A stretch of DNA of 64,000 nt from Armatimonadota bacterium (GCA_016223145.1 JACRPN010000009.1:124001-188000), one strand, 5' to 3'; shown: positions 16,517 through 25,718, counted from the first letter of the stretch. Numbers and translations are program-made. Notes: generated by a model not told the origin, from the letters alone.

Positions 16517-18328
16517 TTAGGTAGTGGATGGTTCCTTGTGGCTCTCAAACTGCTCGTGATAGAGCCTGGAATAGAGCCCGTTGAGATCGAGAAGCTGCTT
16601 GTGGTTGCCCCGCTCGACAATTCGCCCGTGGTCCAGGACCAGGATGAGGTCGGCCGCCAGGATCGTGGAGAGCCGGTGCGCGATGGCGAAGGTCGTGCGG
16701 CCCTTCATGAGCTTGGTGAGCGAGGCCTGGATCAGCCGCTCGGAGCGGGTATCGAGCGCGGAGGTGGCCTCATCGAGGATCAGGATTTTGGGGTTGCGCA
16801 GGATGGCCCGTGCGATCGCCAGGCGCTGCTTTTCGCCCCCGGAGAGCTTGTAGCCGCGTTCGCCTACGACCGTGCCGTAGCCCTCGGGCAGGGTGGCGAT
16901 ATGCTCATGGATGGCGGCCTGCTTGCAGGCTTCGATCAATTCTTCATCCGTTGCGTCGGGCTTGGCGATGCGCAGGTTCTCCCGGATGGTCGTGTGCATC
17001 AGGTAGGTCTCCTGTGTGACGGCGCCCATCAGCTTGGCAAGGGACTCCAGCTTGATGTCCTTCAGGTCGATGCCGTCCAGTTTGACGCTGCCCTCGTCGG
17101 GATCGTAAAGGCGCGGAAGCAGGTAGGTCATCGTGGTCTTTCCGGCTCCGCTGGGACCCACAAGCGCCACCAAGTTGCCCGGCTCCGCGACGAAGTCCAC
17201 CTCATCGAGCGTCCAATGCTCCGATTCCTCTTCGTACTTGAAGCGGATGCCTTCAAACGAAATCCTCCCTTGCACCAGCTCGACAGGCAATTCCTTGGCG
17301 TCCGGGCTATCCTGTACGTCGCGCGGCATATCGAGGTACTGGAACAGGCGCTCGAACAGCGCGAAACTCCCCATGATCTCGACCTGGGCGCTCAGCAGCC
17401 CGGTGAGCGGGAAGAACAGGCGCACCTGAAGGCCCGTGAAGGCAACGATTTTGCCTACGGTGATGCTCGGATCGTGCCGAGCGATCAAGAGCCAGCCCGC
17501 GAGCCAGTACACCAATGCCGGCGCGAGCTGCGTGATCAGCCGGATCATGCCGAAGAACAGGTACTGGAGCACGGCGCCCTTGACCTGCCACTTGGCCATT
17601 TCCTGGTTCTCGACGTCGAACTGTTTGGCCAGCACATGCTGGCTCCCGGCGGTCTTTGTGAGCAGGACGCCGCTGACCGAAAGCGTCTCCTGCATCATGG
17701 AGTTCAGTGAGCCGGTGGCTTCCTGCATCCCTGTGCGCACTTTGCGGGCGTATTCGCCCACGTATCGCCCGATGAACATAAAGCCCGGCACCATCGCGAT
17801 GCTGAGTACCGTGAGCCGCCAATCCATGAGGAACATCGCCGTCGAGGTCGAGATGACGATCGCAATGTTGGAGAGTTGGTCGGTGATGGTGTTGCTGACG
17901 ACCGTCTGGACGCCCTGCACGTCGCTGATGAGCCTTGTTTGGATCTCGCCCGTGCGCGTGCTGGTGAAGAACCTCAGCGACATGCTCTGAAGGTGCACGT
18001 AGAGCGTGCGCCGCAGATCGCACATGATCTTCTGCCCGATGACCACGCTCTGATAGCCATAGAGCAGGGTCAGGGAGGCGCCGACGAGCACCACCAGGAC
18101 CGTGAAGATCGAGTACTCGATGATCTTGCCGAGGTCCTGGCGCTGAAGGCCCTGGTCGATGATGATCTGGACGAAATAGGGCGGAACGATGCCAAAGAGC
18201 ACCGCCACAATGACCACCATGCCCGTTAAGAGCACCTCGCCCCTGTAGGGTTTGAACAAGGCGACGACCCGGCGGAGAATCTCGCGATCCATCGGCCGGG
18301 CCGTCGGTTTGGCTTCCCGCACAGCCAT
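16517..18328 (-). CDS. ABC transporter, fused permease and ATPase (MsbA/exporter type)
   Basis: The product is 603 residues. An N-terminal six-helix exporter domain (residues about 25-330) is fused to a nucleotide-binding domain. Visible motifs are Walker A GPSGAGKTT (about 390-399), signature LSGGEKQRLAIARA (about 495), Walker B ILILDEATSAL and the H-loop AIAHRLST. It probably works as a homodimer exporting a lipid, glycolipid, peptide or drug; the substrate is not deducible. A TATTCT box 8 nt before the ATG and no Shine-Dalgarno suggest a leaderless message. Confidence 0.92.
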   Translation of the reverse strand: MAVREAKPTARPMDREILRRVVALFKPYRGEVLLTGMVVIVAVLFGIVPPYFVQIIIDQGLQRQDLGKIIEYSIFTVLVVLVGASLTLLYGYQSVVIGQKIMCDLRRTLYVHLQSMSLRFFTSTRTGEIQTRLISDVQGVQTVVSNTITDQLSNIAIVISTSTAMFLMDWRLTVLSIAMVPGFMFIGRYVGEYARKVRTGMQEATGSLNSMMQETLSVSGVLLTKTAGSQHVLAKQFDVENQEMAKWQVKGAVLQYLFFGMIRLITQLAPALVYWLAGWLLIARHDPSITVGKIVAFTGLQVRLFFPLTGLLSAQVEIMGSFALFERLFQYLDMPRDVQDSPDAKELPVELVQGRISFEGIRFKYEEESEHWTLDEVDFVAEPGNLVALVGPSGAGKTTMTYLLPRLYDPDEGSVKLDGIDLKDIKLESLAKLMGAVTQETYLMHTTIRENLRIAKPDATDEELIEACKQAAIHEHIATLPEGYGTVVGERGYKLSGGEKQRLAIARAILRNPKILILDEATSALDTRSERLIQASLTKLMKGRTTFAIAHRLSTILAADLILVLDHGRIVERGNHKQLLDLNGLYSRLYHEQFESHKEPSTT

Positions 18329-18375
18329 AGGGCTGGAGAATACCTATCGTGCTAAGGGAGTTTCGCAGAAGGTGT

Positions 18376-18398
18376 CGCCCAGGCGTCCCGCCTGGGCG
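18376..18398 (-). terminator. hairpin after the subtilase gene
   Basis: CGCCCAGGCG (18376-18385) and CGCCTGGGCG (18389-18398) form a perfect 10-bp stem with a 3-nt loop, 57 bp past the subtilase stop. No T-run follows on the minus strand, so intrinsic termination is uncertain. Confidence 0.45.
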
Positions 18399-18454
18399 GC
18401 TTGCGCTCAGAGACTGTGGTCTCCGAGAGCCATTGAGCGTTTCTCAACACCCCC

Positions 18455-20188
18455 TTAGTTGGTCTTCTCGGTGTACTGAAGGTTCGCGTACCCGATTCCA
18501 AGGGTGTAGGGCACAGGCGCCTGGCGTCCCTTGGTGGTGGTGCTCACCGCGCGGACGAGCGCCTTCACCTCTTTCGAGGTCGAGATGAACCGCGCTGCGT
18601 TGACACTGATCTTCTTCGACTTGATTTGGAACTCGGACGTGACGGGGTACTGGTTGATCAGCTCCCACTTGCCCGTTGAGGTGTTCCAGACGTAGACAAA
18701 GGCCGTGACCAGCGTGAGCGGCGTTTCCTTGGTCTGGAAGAAGAACTCCATTGTGTTGACTTTCGCCTTTGTGGTGTCCGGATGCCAGGTGATGACGGCG
18801 CCGGCGGTCTGACCCGTCTTGCCCGACTTCACCGAGCGGATGCTGTAGTAGGCGCCTCCGACGTTCGGCAGCTTGATGTCGTTGACCGTTCCGCCCATGT
18901 ACGTCCCCTCAAACACCGAAATGGCGTCCGGGGCGGTGTCGATCGGGTTCGACGCAGCGGCTGCTTGAAGGGCTTTGAACACGTTGATACGCCCGAATCC
19001 GAAGATCGAGGGCGGGCCGATCGGGTCGCAAGTGGATTCCAAGATGTCCTGAACCTGCTGGGCGGTCAAGGAAGGGTTGGCCGACACGATCAATGCGCAG
19101 GCGCCGTTGGCCACGGGTGCAGCCATGCTGGTACCGCTGGAACCACCGTAGCCACCACCGAGAGTTGTGCTCAAGATGTTGGTGCCGGGAGCGAAGACGT
19201 GAACGCCACGTCCATAGGCCGAAAAGCCGGCTTTCTGGTCGGCTTCGTTTGATGCGCCGACGACGATGACGTCCGGCCAAGAGAAGCCCGAGAGGTCTCG
19301 GTTGTCGTTACCTGCGGCCCAAAGCAGGTTAGCATTGGCCACGTTCTTGCAGTAGGTGCCTGCTGTGCCGACGGTGTCTGAGTCCACTCCGGAATAGCTG
19401 ACGCTGACCGTACGGCAGCCGTGGTCCGCCGCATAGCGGGCCGCCTTGGTCAGGATATCCATGGCCGATCCGCCGCCGGCACTATTCGAGACGCGGACCA
19501 TCATGGTTTTGAAGTTCCATCCGACGCCCGCCACGCCTTTGGCATTGCTTCCAATCGCTGCAGCGTCGCCCGTTACATGCGTGCCGTGGCCGTGGATATC
19601 CTGCACGTCGCCGCCGTCCACCTCGGCCTTGTTGTCCACGGCGTTATAGCCGGGGACCCGGTTCGGGCCGATGTCTTCGTGGTTTCGATCCACACCAGTA
19701 TCGCAAATGCCCACGGTGACGGTGTTTGAGCCCGTGAAGATGTCCCAAGCCTGAGGCGCCTGGATGGTCTGATGGTGCCATTGCTGCGGAAAGAGAGGGT
19801 CGTTCGGGTCGTTCAGCGGGTAGCAGATGAAGTTCGGATGCGCATATTCGTAGTCCCCCGACTTCATGAGCAGGAGCGAGAAGGAGTTCTCGTTGTAGCC
19901 CTTAGGAATCTTGACGATGAACTCGTCGGTGGCCCCGACATACTCGCGCGTGATGCCCTGCATGCGCTTACGCGCGCGGTTCTCGACCGTGATGACCATC
20001 GCGTCGGTGTAGCCCAGCGCTTTGAGAGTCGTGGGCTGAACCGGGCGAACAATCATCTCCCCAGAGAACTCGATCACGCCCTCTTTTTCCCAGTACTTGC
20101 CGGGTGATTGAACCTGGGCAAGCCCCAAAGCGGAAAGGGCGATCAGGCCCCAAGTGAGCAGTAGCGATTTAGAAGTGCGACCCGTCAT
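18455..20188 (-). CDS. secreted S8 family serine peptidase (subtilase)
   Basis: The product is 577 residues. A signal peptide (about 1-25) and a propeptide-like region to about 130 precede the S8 catalytic domain. The triad is Asp163 (VGICDTGVD), His201 (IHGHGTHVTG) and Ser354 (SSGTSMAAP), with oxyanion Asn294 (AAGNDN). About 170 C-terminal residues (from about 405) form a beta-rich extra domain, possibly for substrate or surface binding. There is no PEP-CTERM tail. It is probably a secreted endopeptidase active after removal of its propeptide. It lies alone between the ABC exporter and the DUF2961 gene. Confidence 0.93.
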   Translation of the reverse strand: MTGRTSKSLLLTWGLIALSALGLAQVQSPGKYWEKEGVIEFSGEMIVRPVQPTTLKALGYTDAMVITVENRARKRMQGITREYVGATDEFIVKIPKGYNENSFSLLLMKSGDYEYAHPNFICYPLNDPNDPLFPQQWHHQTIQAPQAWDIFTGSNTVTVGICDTGVDRNHEDIGPNRVPGYNAVDNKAEVDGGDVQDIHGHGTHVTGDAAAIGSNAKGVAGVGWNFKTMMVRVSNSAGGGSAMDILTKAARYAADHGCRTVSVSYSGVDSDTVGTAGTYCKNVANANLLWAAGNDNRDLSGFSWPDVIVVGASNEADQKAGFSAYGRGVHVFAPGTNILSTTLGGGYGGSSGTSMAAPVANGACALIVSANPSLTAQQVQDILESTCDPIGPPSIFGFGRINVFKALQAAAASNPIDTAPDAISVFEGTYMGGTVNDIKLPNVGGAYYSIRSVKSGKTGQTAGAVITWHPDTTKAKVNTMEFFFQTKETPLTLVTAFVYVWNTSTGKWELINQYPVTSEFQIKSKKISVNAARFISTSKEVKALVRAVSTTTKGRQAPVPYTLGIGYANLQYTEKTN

Positions 20189-20345
20189 GACTGTATTCCG
20201 GCTCCTTTAAGTTGGCGCAGAACGGACGCGCCAGAGGCGTGCCTTTCGATATTATGATGGCACTTCGAGGCGCTAAGGTTCGGTTTTTGTAAGGATTGAG
20301 TTCAAAATCAGCCCCGTTGAGCTTGAAGGCCGGAGCAGGACATCC

Positions 20346-21983
20346 CTAATTGTACAAAGTAGGGTTCTTCGTCCAGTCTTTGCCCTTGTCCCATCCCATC
20401 TGCGCCACGCGTGGCCTACGCTCCCTTAGCCGCACCGACTCCAGCCCGAGATAGAACCCTTCCGAACGCGGGTTTTTGCCCACACATTCGAGGCGGAGTT
20501 TGTAGTAGCCCGGCTCCGGCCAAAAGTCGAGCAGGTGGACTTCGACCTGCTTGATGTCTTGCGAATACAGGTCGAAAGCGCCTTGAAGCTTGACTTTCTG
20601 CAGCGCTCCTGGAGGGACAAGGTAAGCCTGATATCGCCCGAAATCATAGGAGGCCGTGCAGTTCAAGAGCAGCCTTAGCGGCTCCTTCTTTTCGACCGTA
20701 AAGTGGATATCAACATACGCGCCCTCCTGGGACTTTGGCATGTAGAGCAATTGCTCCGCATCGTGAATGTCCAGGTATTGCTTCTCAGCAGCGCCCAAGC
20801 CATGGAAATGTGAGTCGAGGAAGTCCTTTGCCGCCACGGTAACCCTCTCAAGGCTGGGGAGCTTCCGGGCCTTGGCGTCGGGCGCGCGTGCTGCAAAAGT
20901 TGATTCGCCGGTCTGGTACCAGAAAGCCACGCTGGAAAAGTCGTCCTCGCGCTCGTTCCAGCTCATGGCGCGGTTCTCCTTATTCTCATCAGGAGAGATC
21001 CAGCCCCAATGCTCGATAGTGACCTTGATGCCCTTTTCAAACACGATGGGGTCGTTGAGATGCCATCTGTAGGCGCTGGTATGGCCGCCGACGATGCCCC
21101 ACTGGTCGAAGTAAGGCACACCGAAGTAAGGCGTGGTGGTGGTTTTGAGCCCCCAGGCCGACAGGAAGTAGTCCTCGGTGCCTGTGCCCTGGATCGAAGG
21201 TTCCTTCTCGCCGTCGATGTAGATGCGCTCATCCCCCTCGCCGAACCAGCTAGGCGACCGCGTCCTCACGGCGAGAACCGTGCCCACGTAGTGGCCCTTG
21301 CCCGTGGTTTCCAGGATCGTGTAGTCCTTGCCGTTCTCGACGGGATATTCCTGTCGGTATTGGGCGTGGAAATAGGGGGTGTCGTTCGGGATGCGGTCCC
21401 TTTTGATCCAGTCGATGTTGTAATAGAGCAGGCTGATTGGCTTTTCGCTTTGATTGATGATCTCGATCCGAGCCGACTTGCGGAACGGCATGTGCCAAAA
21501 GCAGTTGTAGCTGTCGCCGTCTTCTAAGACCACCGGAAGGCTGATGACCTGATCGCGCCGCCCGAAACAGCTGGCGAAAAAGTCGCCGACAGGCGCCTCG
21601 ACCGCCGGCTTCTTGCTGCCGTCCCAGTAGATCCTGAGCAGCATCTCTTGGTGGTTCGCCGAGCCTTGCTTCGCCCAGTCCTGTCGCTCTGGACCGAGAA
21701 ACGTCATCCAGATATGGGTGATGACGCCCGGCCCCTTGGCATCCATAAGCACGTGCGTCTCGCCGGGATTCACGCGGAAGTTGTCGCGATTGGAGTGTTC
21801 GAGGAGATCGGTGGTGGTGGGGGCCGTACGGTCGTACTTGCCGTCCTTGCCCATGCGGAAGGTGGAGGTTTCGCGTTTGGATTTGCCCTGGATGGGCTTA
21901 GCGAGTCCGGCGAGGGGTCCCGATTCCTGGGCCAACGCCCACCCAACCAGAAGCAAGGCCGAAAGAAGAGCAGCCGTTTTCAT
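20346..21983 (-). CDS. exported DUF2961 family protein
   Basis: The product is 545 residues from the ATG at 21983. The open frame runs further up, but that part crosses the repeat block at 22051-22140, while this ATG begins a clean signal peptide (MKTAALLSALLLVGWALAQ). The body shows the DUF2961 jelly-roll pattern: GVITHIWMTFLG, YWDGSKKPAVEAPVGDFFAS and GTGTEDYFLSAWG. Some members of this family act on fructose- or arabinose-containing glycans, but many are uncharacterised. Its export and the neighbouring glycan-related genes fit a carbohydrate role outside the cytoplasm. Confidence 0.85.
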   Translation of the reverse strand: MKTAALLSALLLVGWALAQESGPLAGLAKPIQGKSKRETSTFRMGKDGKYDRTAPTTTDLLEHSNRDNFRVNPGETHVLMDAKGPGVITHIWMTFLGPERQDWAKQGSANHQEMLLRIYWDGSKKPAVEAPVGDFFASCFGRRDQVISLPVVLEDGDSYNCFWHMPFRKSARIEIINQSEKPISLLYYNIDWIKRDRIPNDTPYFHAQYRQEYPVENGKDYTILETTGKGHYVGTVLAVRTRSPSWFGEGDERIYIDGEKEPSIQGTGTEDYFLSAWGLKTTTTPYFGVPYFDQWGIVGGHTSAYRWHLNDPIVFEKGIKVTIEHWGWISPDENKENRAMSWNEREDDFSSVAFWYQTGESTFAARAPDAKARKLPSLERVTVAAKDFLDSHFHGLGAAEKQYLDIHDAEQLLYMPKSQEGAYVDIHFTVEKKEPLRLLLNCTASYDFGRYQAYLVPPGALQKVKLQGAFDLYSQDIKQVEVHLLDFWPEPGYYKLRLECVGKNPRSEGFYLGLESVRLRERRPRVAQMGWDKGKDWTKNPTLYN

Positions 21984-22050
21984 GGGTACAAGCTGGAGTT
22001 CGTCTCGCGCTGCGAGGAGTCCTGCTTGAGGATAAGGGGGCGAGGTCGGT

Positions 22051-22098
22051 GAGACGGTGAGACGGTGAGTGGGTGAGACGGTGAGTGGGAGAGCGGGT
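22051..22098. repeat. degenerate octamer tandem repeat (six units)
   Basis: The units are TGAGACGG, TGAGACGG, TGAGTGGG, TGAGACGG, TGAGTGGG and AGAGCGGG. It runs directly into the left inverted repeat around the DUF4870 gene. Confidence 0.85.
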
Positions 22099-22140
22099 GA
22101 CGAAATCTGACCTGTGGGGCAGACTCTCAGTCTGCCTTTA
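22074..22140. repeat. left copy of a ~67-bp inverted repeat around the DUF4870 gene
   Basis: This segment matches the reverse complement of 22608-22674 with about four mismatches. It consists of octamer repeats, an AATCTGACCTGTG link and the 19-bp palindrome GGCAGACTCTCAGTCTGCC (22119-22137; 8-bp arms, loop CTC). Confidence 0.85.
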
Positions 22141-22218
22141 GTGTGCGATGCAACCTGGAGCAGCTTAGCAACGTCCGACAAGTCGATGAGCCATTTGCCG
22201 ACGCCGCTCACGTCCCCA

Positions 22219-22620
22219 ATGGAAAGGACAATGGGCGCCCTCGTCCATCTTCTGGGGATCGTAGGCCCTATCTGGCTCCCCCTGCTCGCTTGGGCATTCG
22301 CCAAGCCGTTTTCGGCTTTCGTTTCGGCACATGCTTGGCGCGAATTGCGGGACGCCATGGTCTGGAAGGCGTTTCTGCTGCTCGTGATGGCGGTGTCGCT
22401 GTCCTTCTCAGTGGCCCGCATCGTCCACCACTTTCAGACAGGGTGGCAGGAGTTCAGTTGGGAGGAAGTCGCGACGAGGGCCGCCATCAGCCTGGCAGTC
22501 TTTCTGGTTCTTTGGACTTGGAACTTGGTGCAGGCGATCTTGGCGGCGCGAGCCGCTTGGATGGGCCGATGGCCAAAAGGGTCGGGCGTCGATCCGGCGC
22601 TGGCGCGAAAGGCAGACTGA
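22219..22620 (+). CDS. small DUF4870/Tic20-like membrane protein
   Basis: The product is 133 residues from the ATG at 22219; a GTG-started extension reaches back into the repeat and looks spurious. Three to four hydrophobic helices are present: VHLLGIVGPIWLPLLAWAF, AFLLLVMAVSLSFSVARIV and ISLAVFLVLWTWNLVQAILA. The pattern matches DUF4870/Tic20-like small membrane proteins, whose function is not settled. The last codons (RKAD) and stop come from the right-hand inverted repeat. The gene is bracketed by near-identical inverted repeats and lies between two minus-strand genes, suggesting a mobilised or captured single-gene unit. Confidence 0.6.
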   Translation: MERTMGALVHLLGIVGPIWLPLLAWAFAKPFSAFVSAHAWRELRDAMVWKAFLLLVMAVSLSFSVARIVHHFQTGWQEFSWEEVATRAAISLAVFLVLWTWNLVQAILAARAAWMGRWPKGSGVDPALARKAD

Positions 22621-22674
22621 GAATCTGCCCCACAGGTCAGATTCCGTCGCCCACTCTCCCACTCACCGTCTCAC
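22608..22674. repeat. right copy of the ~67-bp inverted repeat
   Basis: This is the inverted partner of 22074-22140. It contains a palindrome variant (22611-22629, one arm mismatch) and then octamer repeats. Confidence 0.85.
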
Positions 22675-22738
22675 CGACTCGCCGACTCCCCCACTCTCCC
22701 ACTCACCCACTCACCTACTCACCCTCTCACCCCTTCTC
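22636..22738. repeat. degenerate octamer tandem repeat (about twelve units)
   Basis: The period is 8 nt with units such as CCACTCTC, CCACTCAC, CGTCTCAC, CGACTCGC, CTACTCAC and CCTCTCAC. It ends 2 bp before the SRPBCC stop codon and overlaps the right inverted repeat. Confidence 0.85.
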
Positions 22739-22739
22739 C

Positions 22740-23189
22740 CTAGTCCCCGGCCTTCCACTCATCGAACCCAATCGGGCGGCCCTTTTCGAGGTAGTTCTTG
22801 AGGGAATCCAGTGCCCAGGACCAACCTTCTGTCAGATTCTCCACCTCCGACTCGTCAAAGAGGTCCGTGTGATGGATTTGGACTTCTGTCTCGTCGGCAG
22901 AAGGAGACTCAAACCGCACCTCGACCACGCTGCCGGGGTGGTGGATCTTCTGCTCCCAGGTGAATCGGATGGACTCCATCGGCTCGATATCGAGGAACGT
23001 GCCCGCGTCGTGGTCGCCGTTTTCGTATCGGCCGCCAACGTGGAAGTCCTGGCGGGTCCCCTCCGAAAACCATGCTGACATCTGGCTCGAATCGGCCCAC
23101 GCCTCCCAAACCCTCTCCAACGGACAACGAATCAAACCATGGACGAACACGCGGTGCTCCGAGCGGCTCATGCCTCCCGATTCGCTCAT
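22740..23189 (-). CDS. SRPBCC domain protein (AHSA1-like)
   Basis: The product is 149 residues from the ATG at 23189; a second ATG at 23171 is also possible. The open frame extends upstream but has no family similarity there. It shows the START/Bet v1-like pattern VFVHGLIRCPLERVWEAWAD, then FSEGTRQDFHVGGRYE and FTWEQKIHHPGSVVEVRFES, and ends with LDSLKNYLEKG. Such proteins bind hydrophobic ligands or act as Hsp90-activator-like folds; many are unassigned. It is divergent from the lipoprotein gene at 23279. Confidence 0.8.
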   Translation of the reverse strand: MSESGGMSRSEHRVFVHGLIRCPLERVWEAWADSSQMSAWFSEGTRQDFHVGGRYENGDHDAGTFLDIEPMESIRFTWEQKIHHPGSVVEVRFESPSADETEVQIHHTDLFDESEVENLTEGWSWALDSLKNYLEKGRPIGFDEWKAGD

Positions 23190-23278
23190 CGCCAATCCCA
23201 ATCCTTCCAGAACTGTAAGGGAGCATGGGCGGCCGGGACTCCGGCGGACTCCAGGAAGGTACATTGGACTCACACAAG

Positions 23279-23659
23279 ATGAAGGTCTTTCCACTGCTTT
23301 TGGCTGCGATCATCTCCGTGCTTGCCCTTTCGGGCTGCGCGAAGAGCCCTCTTGCCGGGACTTGGCGGCTCGAACTGAGCCCGCTCGCACAGCGGATGAG
23401 GAACGAGGGTCAAACGGTCGAGGCCACCATCGAGTTCTACAACGACGGCACGTGGGAGTCCAACATGGTGTTTGGCGCCAAGACCAGCAAGACCTCCGGC
23501 ATCTTTGAATACAAGGACAAGCTGCTCAAGCTGACCATGACGAACAAGGACGGAGAAGTCATCGCGGCCAAGCCCGAGGAGATCCGGCTCTCAAACGACG
23601 AGACCTGGTTTGCGTTCCCGGTCATCAAGGGGCTTGGCCGTTTCGTGCGCGAGAAATGA
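23279..23659 (+). CDS. small lipoprotein
   Basis: The product is 126 residues from the ATG at 23279. It has a type II signal peptide with lipobox ALSGC (Cys about 20). The mature part (LAGTWRLELSPLAQRMRNEG, then TIEFYNDGTWESNMVFG) has a short beta-rich pattern like lipocalin-type lipoproteins. Its stop overlaps the ATG of the SMP-30 gene (ATGA), so the two are translationally coupled. Function is unknown. Confidence 0.72.
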   Translation: MKVFPLLLAAIISVLALSGCAKSPLAGTWRLELSPLAQRMRNEGQTVEATIEFYNDGTWESNMVFGAKTSKTSGIFEYKDKLLKLTMTNKDGEVIAAKPEEIRLSNDETWFAFPVIKGLGRFVREK

Positions 23660-24516
23660 CCATGCTCATACCCCTTCTGTTCGCCGTTTCTTCTGAGGCT
23701 CAGGAGAGTTTCCTTGCCCCGGGCGCGCCGATCGAGGTAGTGGCCAAGGGTCTTCAGTTCACAGAAGGCCCCTGCGCCATGCCGGACGGGAGCCTGGTCT
23801 TCAGCGACATCCCCGCCAACAAGATGTACCGCTGGAAAGATAGCAAGCTCGAGGTATATCGAAACCCGAGCCACAACGCCAATGGGCACACCCTGGACCC
23901 GCAGGGTCGTCTGGTGAGCTGCGAGCACGGCGCGAGGCGCGTCGAGAGGCAAGAAAAGGACGGCAGGATGACCGTGCTCGCCGAGAGCTGGGAAGGAAAG
24001 AGGCTGAACAGCCCGAACGACGTGGCGATCCGAAAAGACGGTGCGATCTTCTTCACCGATCCCCCCTACGGCATTCAGCCCAGCCAGGTCGAGCACGACT
24101 TTAACGGCGTGTATGCGATTGTGGACGGCAAGATGAAGCTGCTCGACAAGAGCTTTGATCGGCCGAACGGGCTGGTCTTCAGCCCCGACGAGAAGCTCCT
24201 TTATGTGGCGGACACGAGCAAGGGGCATATTCGGCGGTTTGAGGTGGCCCATGACGGATCGCTCTCGGGTGGCGTGGATGCTTGGGCAAAGACGCCCAAT
24301 CCGGACGGTCTGCGCGTAGACTCCGAAGGCCGCGTGTGGAGCGCGAGCAGCGATGGGGTGAACGTCATTTCGCGCGAAGGGAAGGTGCTCGAAGTCATCA
24401 AGTTCCCGGAGCAGCCGGCGAACCTGACGTTCAGCAGAGATGGGAAGACCCTCTACGTCACGGCTCGGACGGGCGTGTATTCGGTGAAGGTGCGCGTGAG
24501 GGGCCTGGCGCCCTAA
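23656..24516 (+). CDS. exported SMP-30/gluconolactonase family protein
   Basis: The product is 286 residues with a short signal peptide (MLIPLLFAVSSEAQ). It is a six-bladed beta-propeller of the SMP-30/gluconolactonase/LRE family. The metal-site signatures are LQFTEGP near the start, LNSPNDVAI in the middle and FSPDEKLLYVAD later. Family members hydrolyse sugar lactones or other lactones with a divalent metal. It overlaps the upstream lipoprotein stop and, convergently, the last 4 bp of the MFS gene. Confidence 0.88.
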   Translation: MTMLIPLLFAVSSEAQESFLAPGAPIEVVAKGLQFTEGPCAMPDGSLVFSDIPANKMYRWKDSKLEVYRNPSHNANGHTLDPQGRLVSCEHGARRVERQEKDGRMTVLAESWEGKRLNSPNDVAIRKDGAIFFTDPPYGIQPSQVEHDFNGVYAIVDGKMKLLDKSFDRPNGLVFSPDEKLLYVADTSKGHIRRFEVAHDGSLSGGVDAWAKTPNPDGLRVDSEGRVWSASSDGVNVISREGKVLEVIKFPEQPANLTFSRDGKTLYVTARTGVYSVKVRVRGLAP

Positions 24517-25718
24517 GCGCTTGGCTCCAAATCAGGGACTGACACTTCAGTGCCCCCCGCGTGGCCTTTGGGCAGCTTCAGGGTGGCTGTCAGGGCGACG
24601 ATCGCCAATCCCACTCCGATGAAGAACGGCATCTGGTAGTTGCCAGTGGCTTTCCACACCAGGGCGCCAATGATCGGCAGCGTGACCGCCGCGACGTGGT
24701 TCATGGTCGTCCCCATCGCCAGGCACGGCGTGAGCTCGCCGGGCCGCACGATGCGATGCAGGTAAGTTGTGAACCCAATCGAGAACCCGAAGAGGAAGTT
24801 GTCGGCGACGTAGAGCGCCATCAGCCAGGTGGCATTCGGGATGGTCGCGTAGCCGGTGAACACCACGATCAGGCCGATGGCATAGATCGTAAGCGGCAGG
24901 CGCTCGCCCACCCGGTCGATCAGCCTGCCCATGGACTTCGAAACGAACACCGAAACGAGGGCGTTGATCAGCGAGAGCTTGAGCACGGCGTCGAGCGGCG
25001 TGTGATAGACCTTGATCAGCGTGAACAGCGCGAAGATCATGAAAATCTGGCGGCGGCAACCATCCAGAAAGACCAGCAGGTAATAGAGACCGTACTCACG
25101 GCGAATGATCAGCCGCTGGCGCTTTCCGCCCGAGGAGTGATGGCTCAGCGTTCCGCTGACGATAGCCGCTGCAAAGATGGCGGCCCCCGCGCCCCAGAAG
25201 AAGACGCTGTAGTTCTCCCTCGGGAGTAAGGGCGTGGCCACCAGATAGGCTATGGCGTAGGCCGCCACAGTCGCCATCGACCCGATCCCCCGGATTCGGC
25301 CGAGGTGCATCCCACCCTCGACTCCCTTCGCAAGATTGAGCGTGATTGCCGGCTGCACGGTCGAATAGAGGTGAAAACCCACGGACCAAAAAACGGTGAT
25401 GGCGGTGAGACCCCAGAACGTGGTTGCCTGGCCTGTGAGGGCGATGCCGATCCCGGTGATGGCGAGCCCGAGCGCAGCGATGCGGCTTTCCGCGAGTGCC
25501 ACCAAGATGCCGGCCATCAGGGCGGCGATGAGGCCGGGGACTTCGCGCATGGACTCCAGCCCGCCGAGCCCGACCTCGTCCCCATGCAGAACCTCGCGAA
25601 AGAAGTTCTGGAAGACGCCCATATAGATGTTGAAGCCGAAGGTGAAAAGGAAGGTCAGGAGGGCGAGCTTCTGCCAGTCCAGCGCAAGCCGCCGGGCCTC
25701 TCGATCTCGGCCTTCCAT
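24513..25718 (-). CDS. MFS transporter
   Basis: The product is 401 residues from the ATG at 25718 (MEGRDREARRL); an earlier ATG in the same frame adds 21 residues without hydrophobic or family pattern. About 11-12 hydrophobic segments are visible, with a central loop (GGKRQRLIIRREYGLYY) dividing two halves. GRIRGIGSMATV and SKSMGRLIDRVGERLPL resemble MFS loop motifs. The substrate is unknown. Its 3' end overlaps the SMP-30 gene by 4 bp. Confidence 0.82.
   Translation of the reverse strand: MEGRDREARRLALDWQKLALLTFLFTFGFNIYMGVFQNFFREVLHGDEVGLGGLESMREVPGLIAALMAGILVALAESRIAALGLAITGIGIALTGQATTFWGLTAITVFWSVGFHLYSTVQPAITLNLAKGVEGGMHLGRIRGIGSMATVAAYAIAYLVATPLLPRENYSVFFWGAGAAIFAAAIVSGTLSHHSSGGKRQRLIIRREYGLYYLLVFLDGCRRQIFMIFALFTLIKVYHTPLDAVLKLSLINALVSVFVSKSMGRLIDRVGERLPLTIYAIGLIVVFTGYATIPNATWLMALYVADNFLFGFSIGFTTYLHRIVRPGELTPCLAMGTTMNHVAAVTLPIIGALVWKATGNYQMPFFIGVGLAIVALTATLKLPKGHAGGTEVSVPDLEPSA

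Noticed and set aside
16538-17710. 390-aa plus-strand frame over the ABC exporter
   Set aside because: The minus strand has Walker A, signature and Walker B motifs across the same region.
21984-22421. N-terminal extension of the DUF2961 gene
   Set aside because: It reads through repeats and the antisense of the DUF4870 gene. A signal peptide begins at 21983.
22636-22738. Possible CRISPR array
   Set aside because: The period is only 8 nt, there are no spacers, and no cas gene is in the window.
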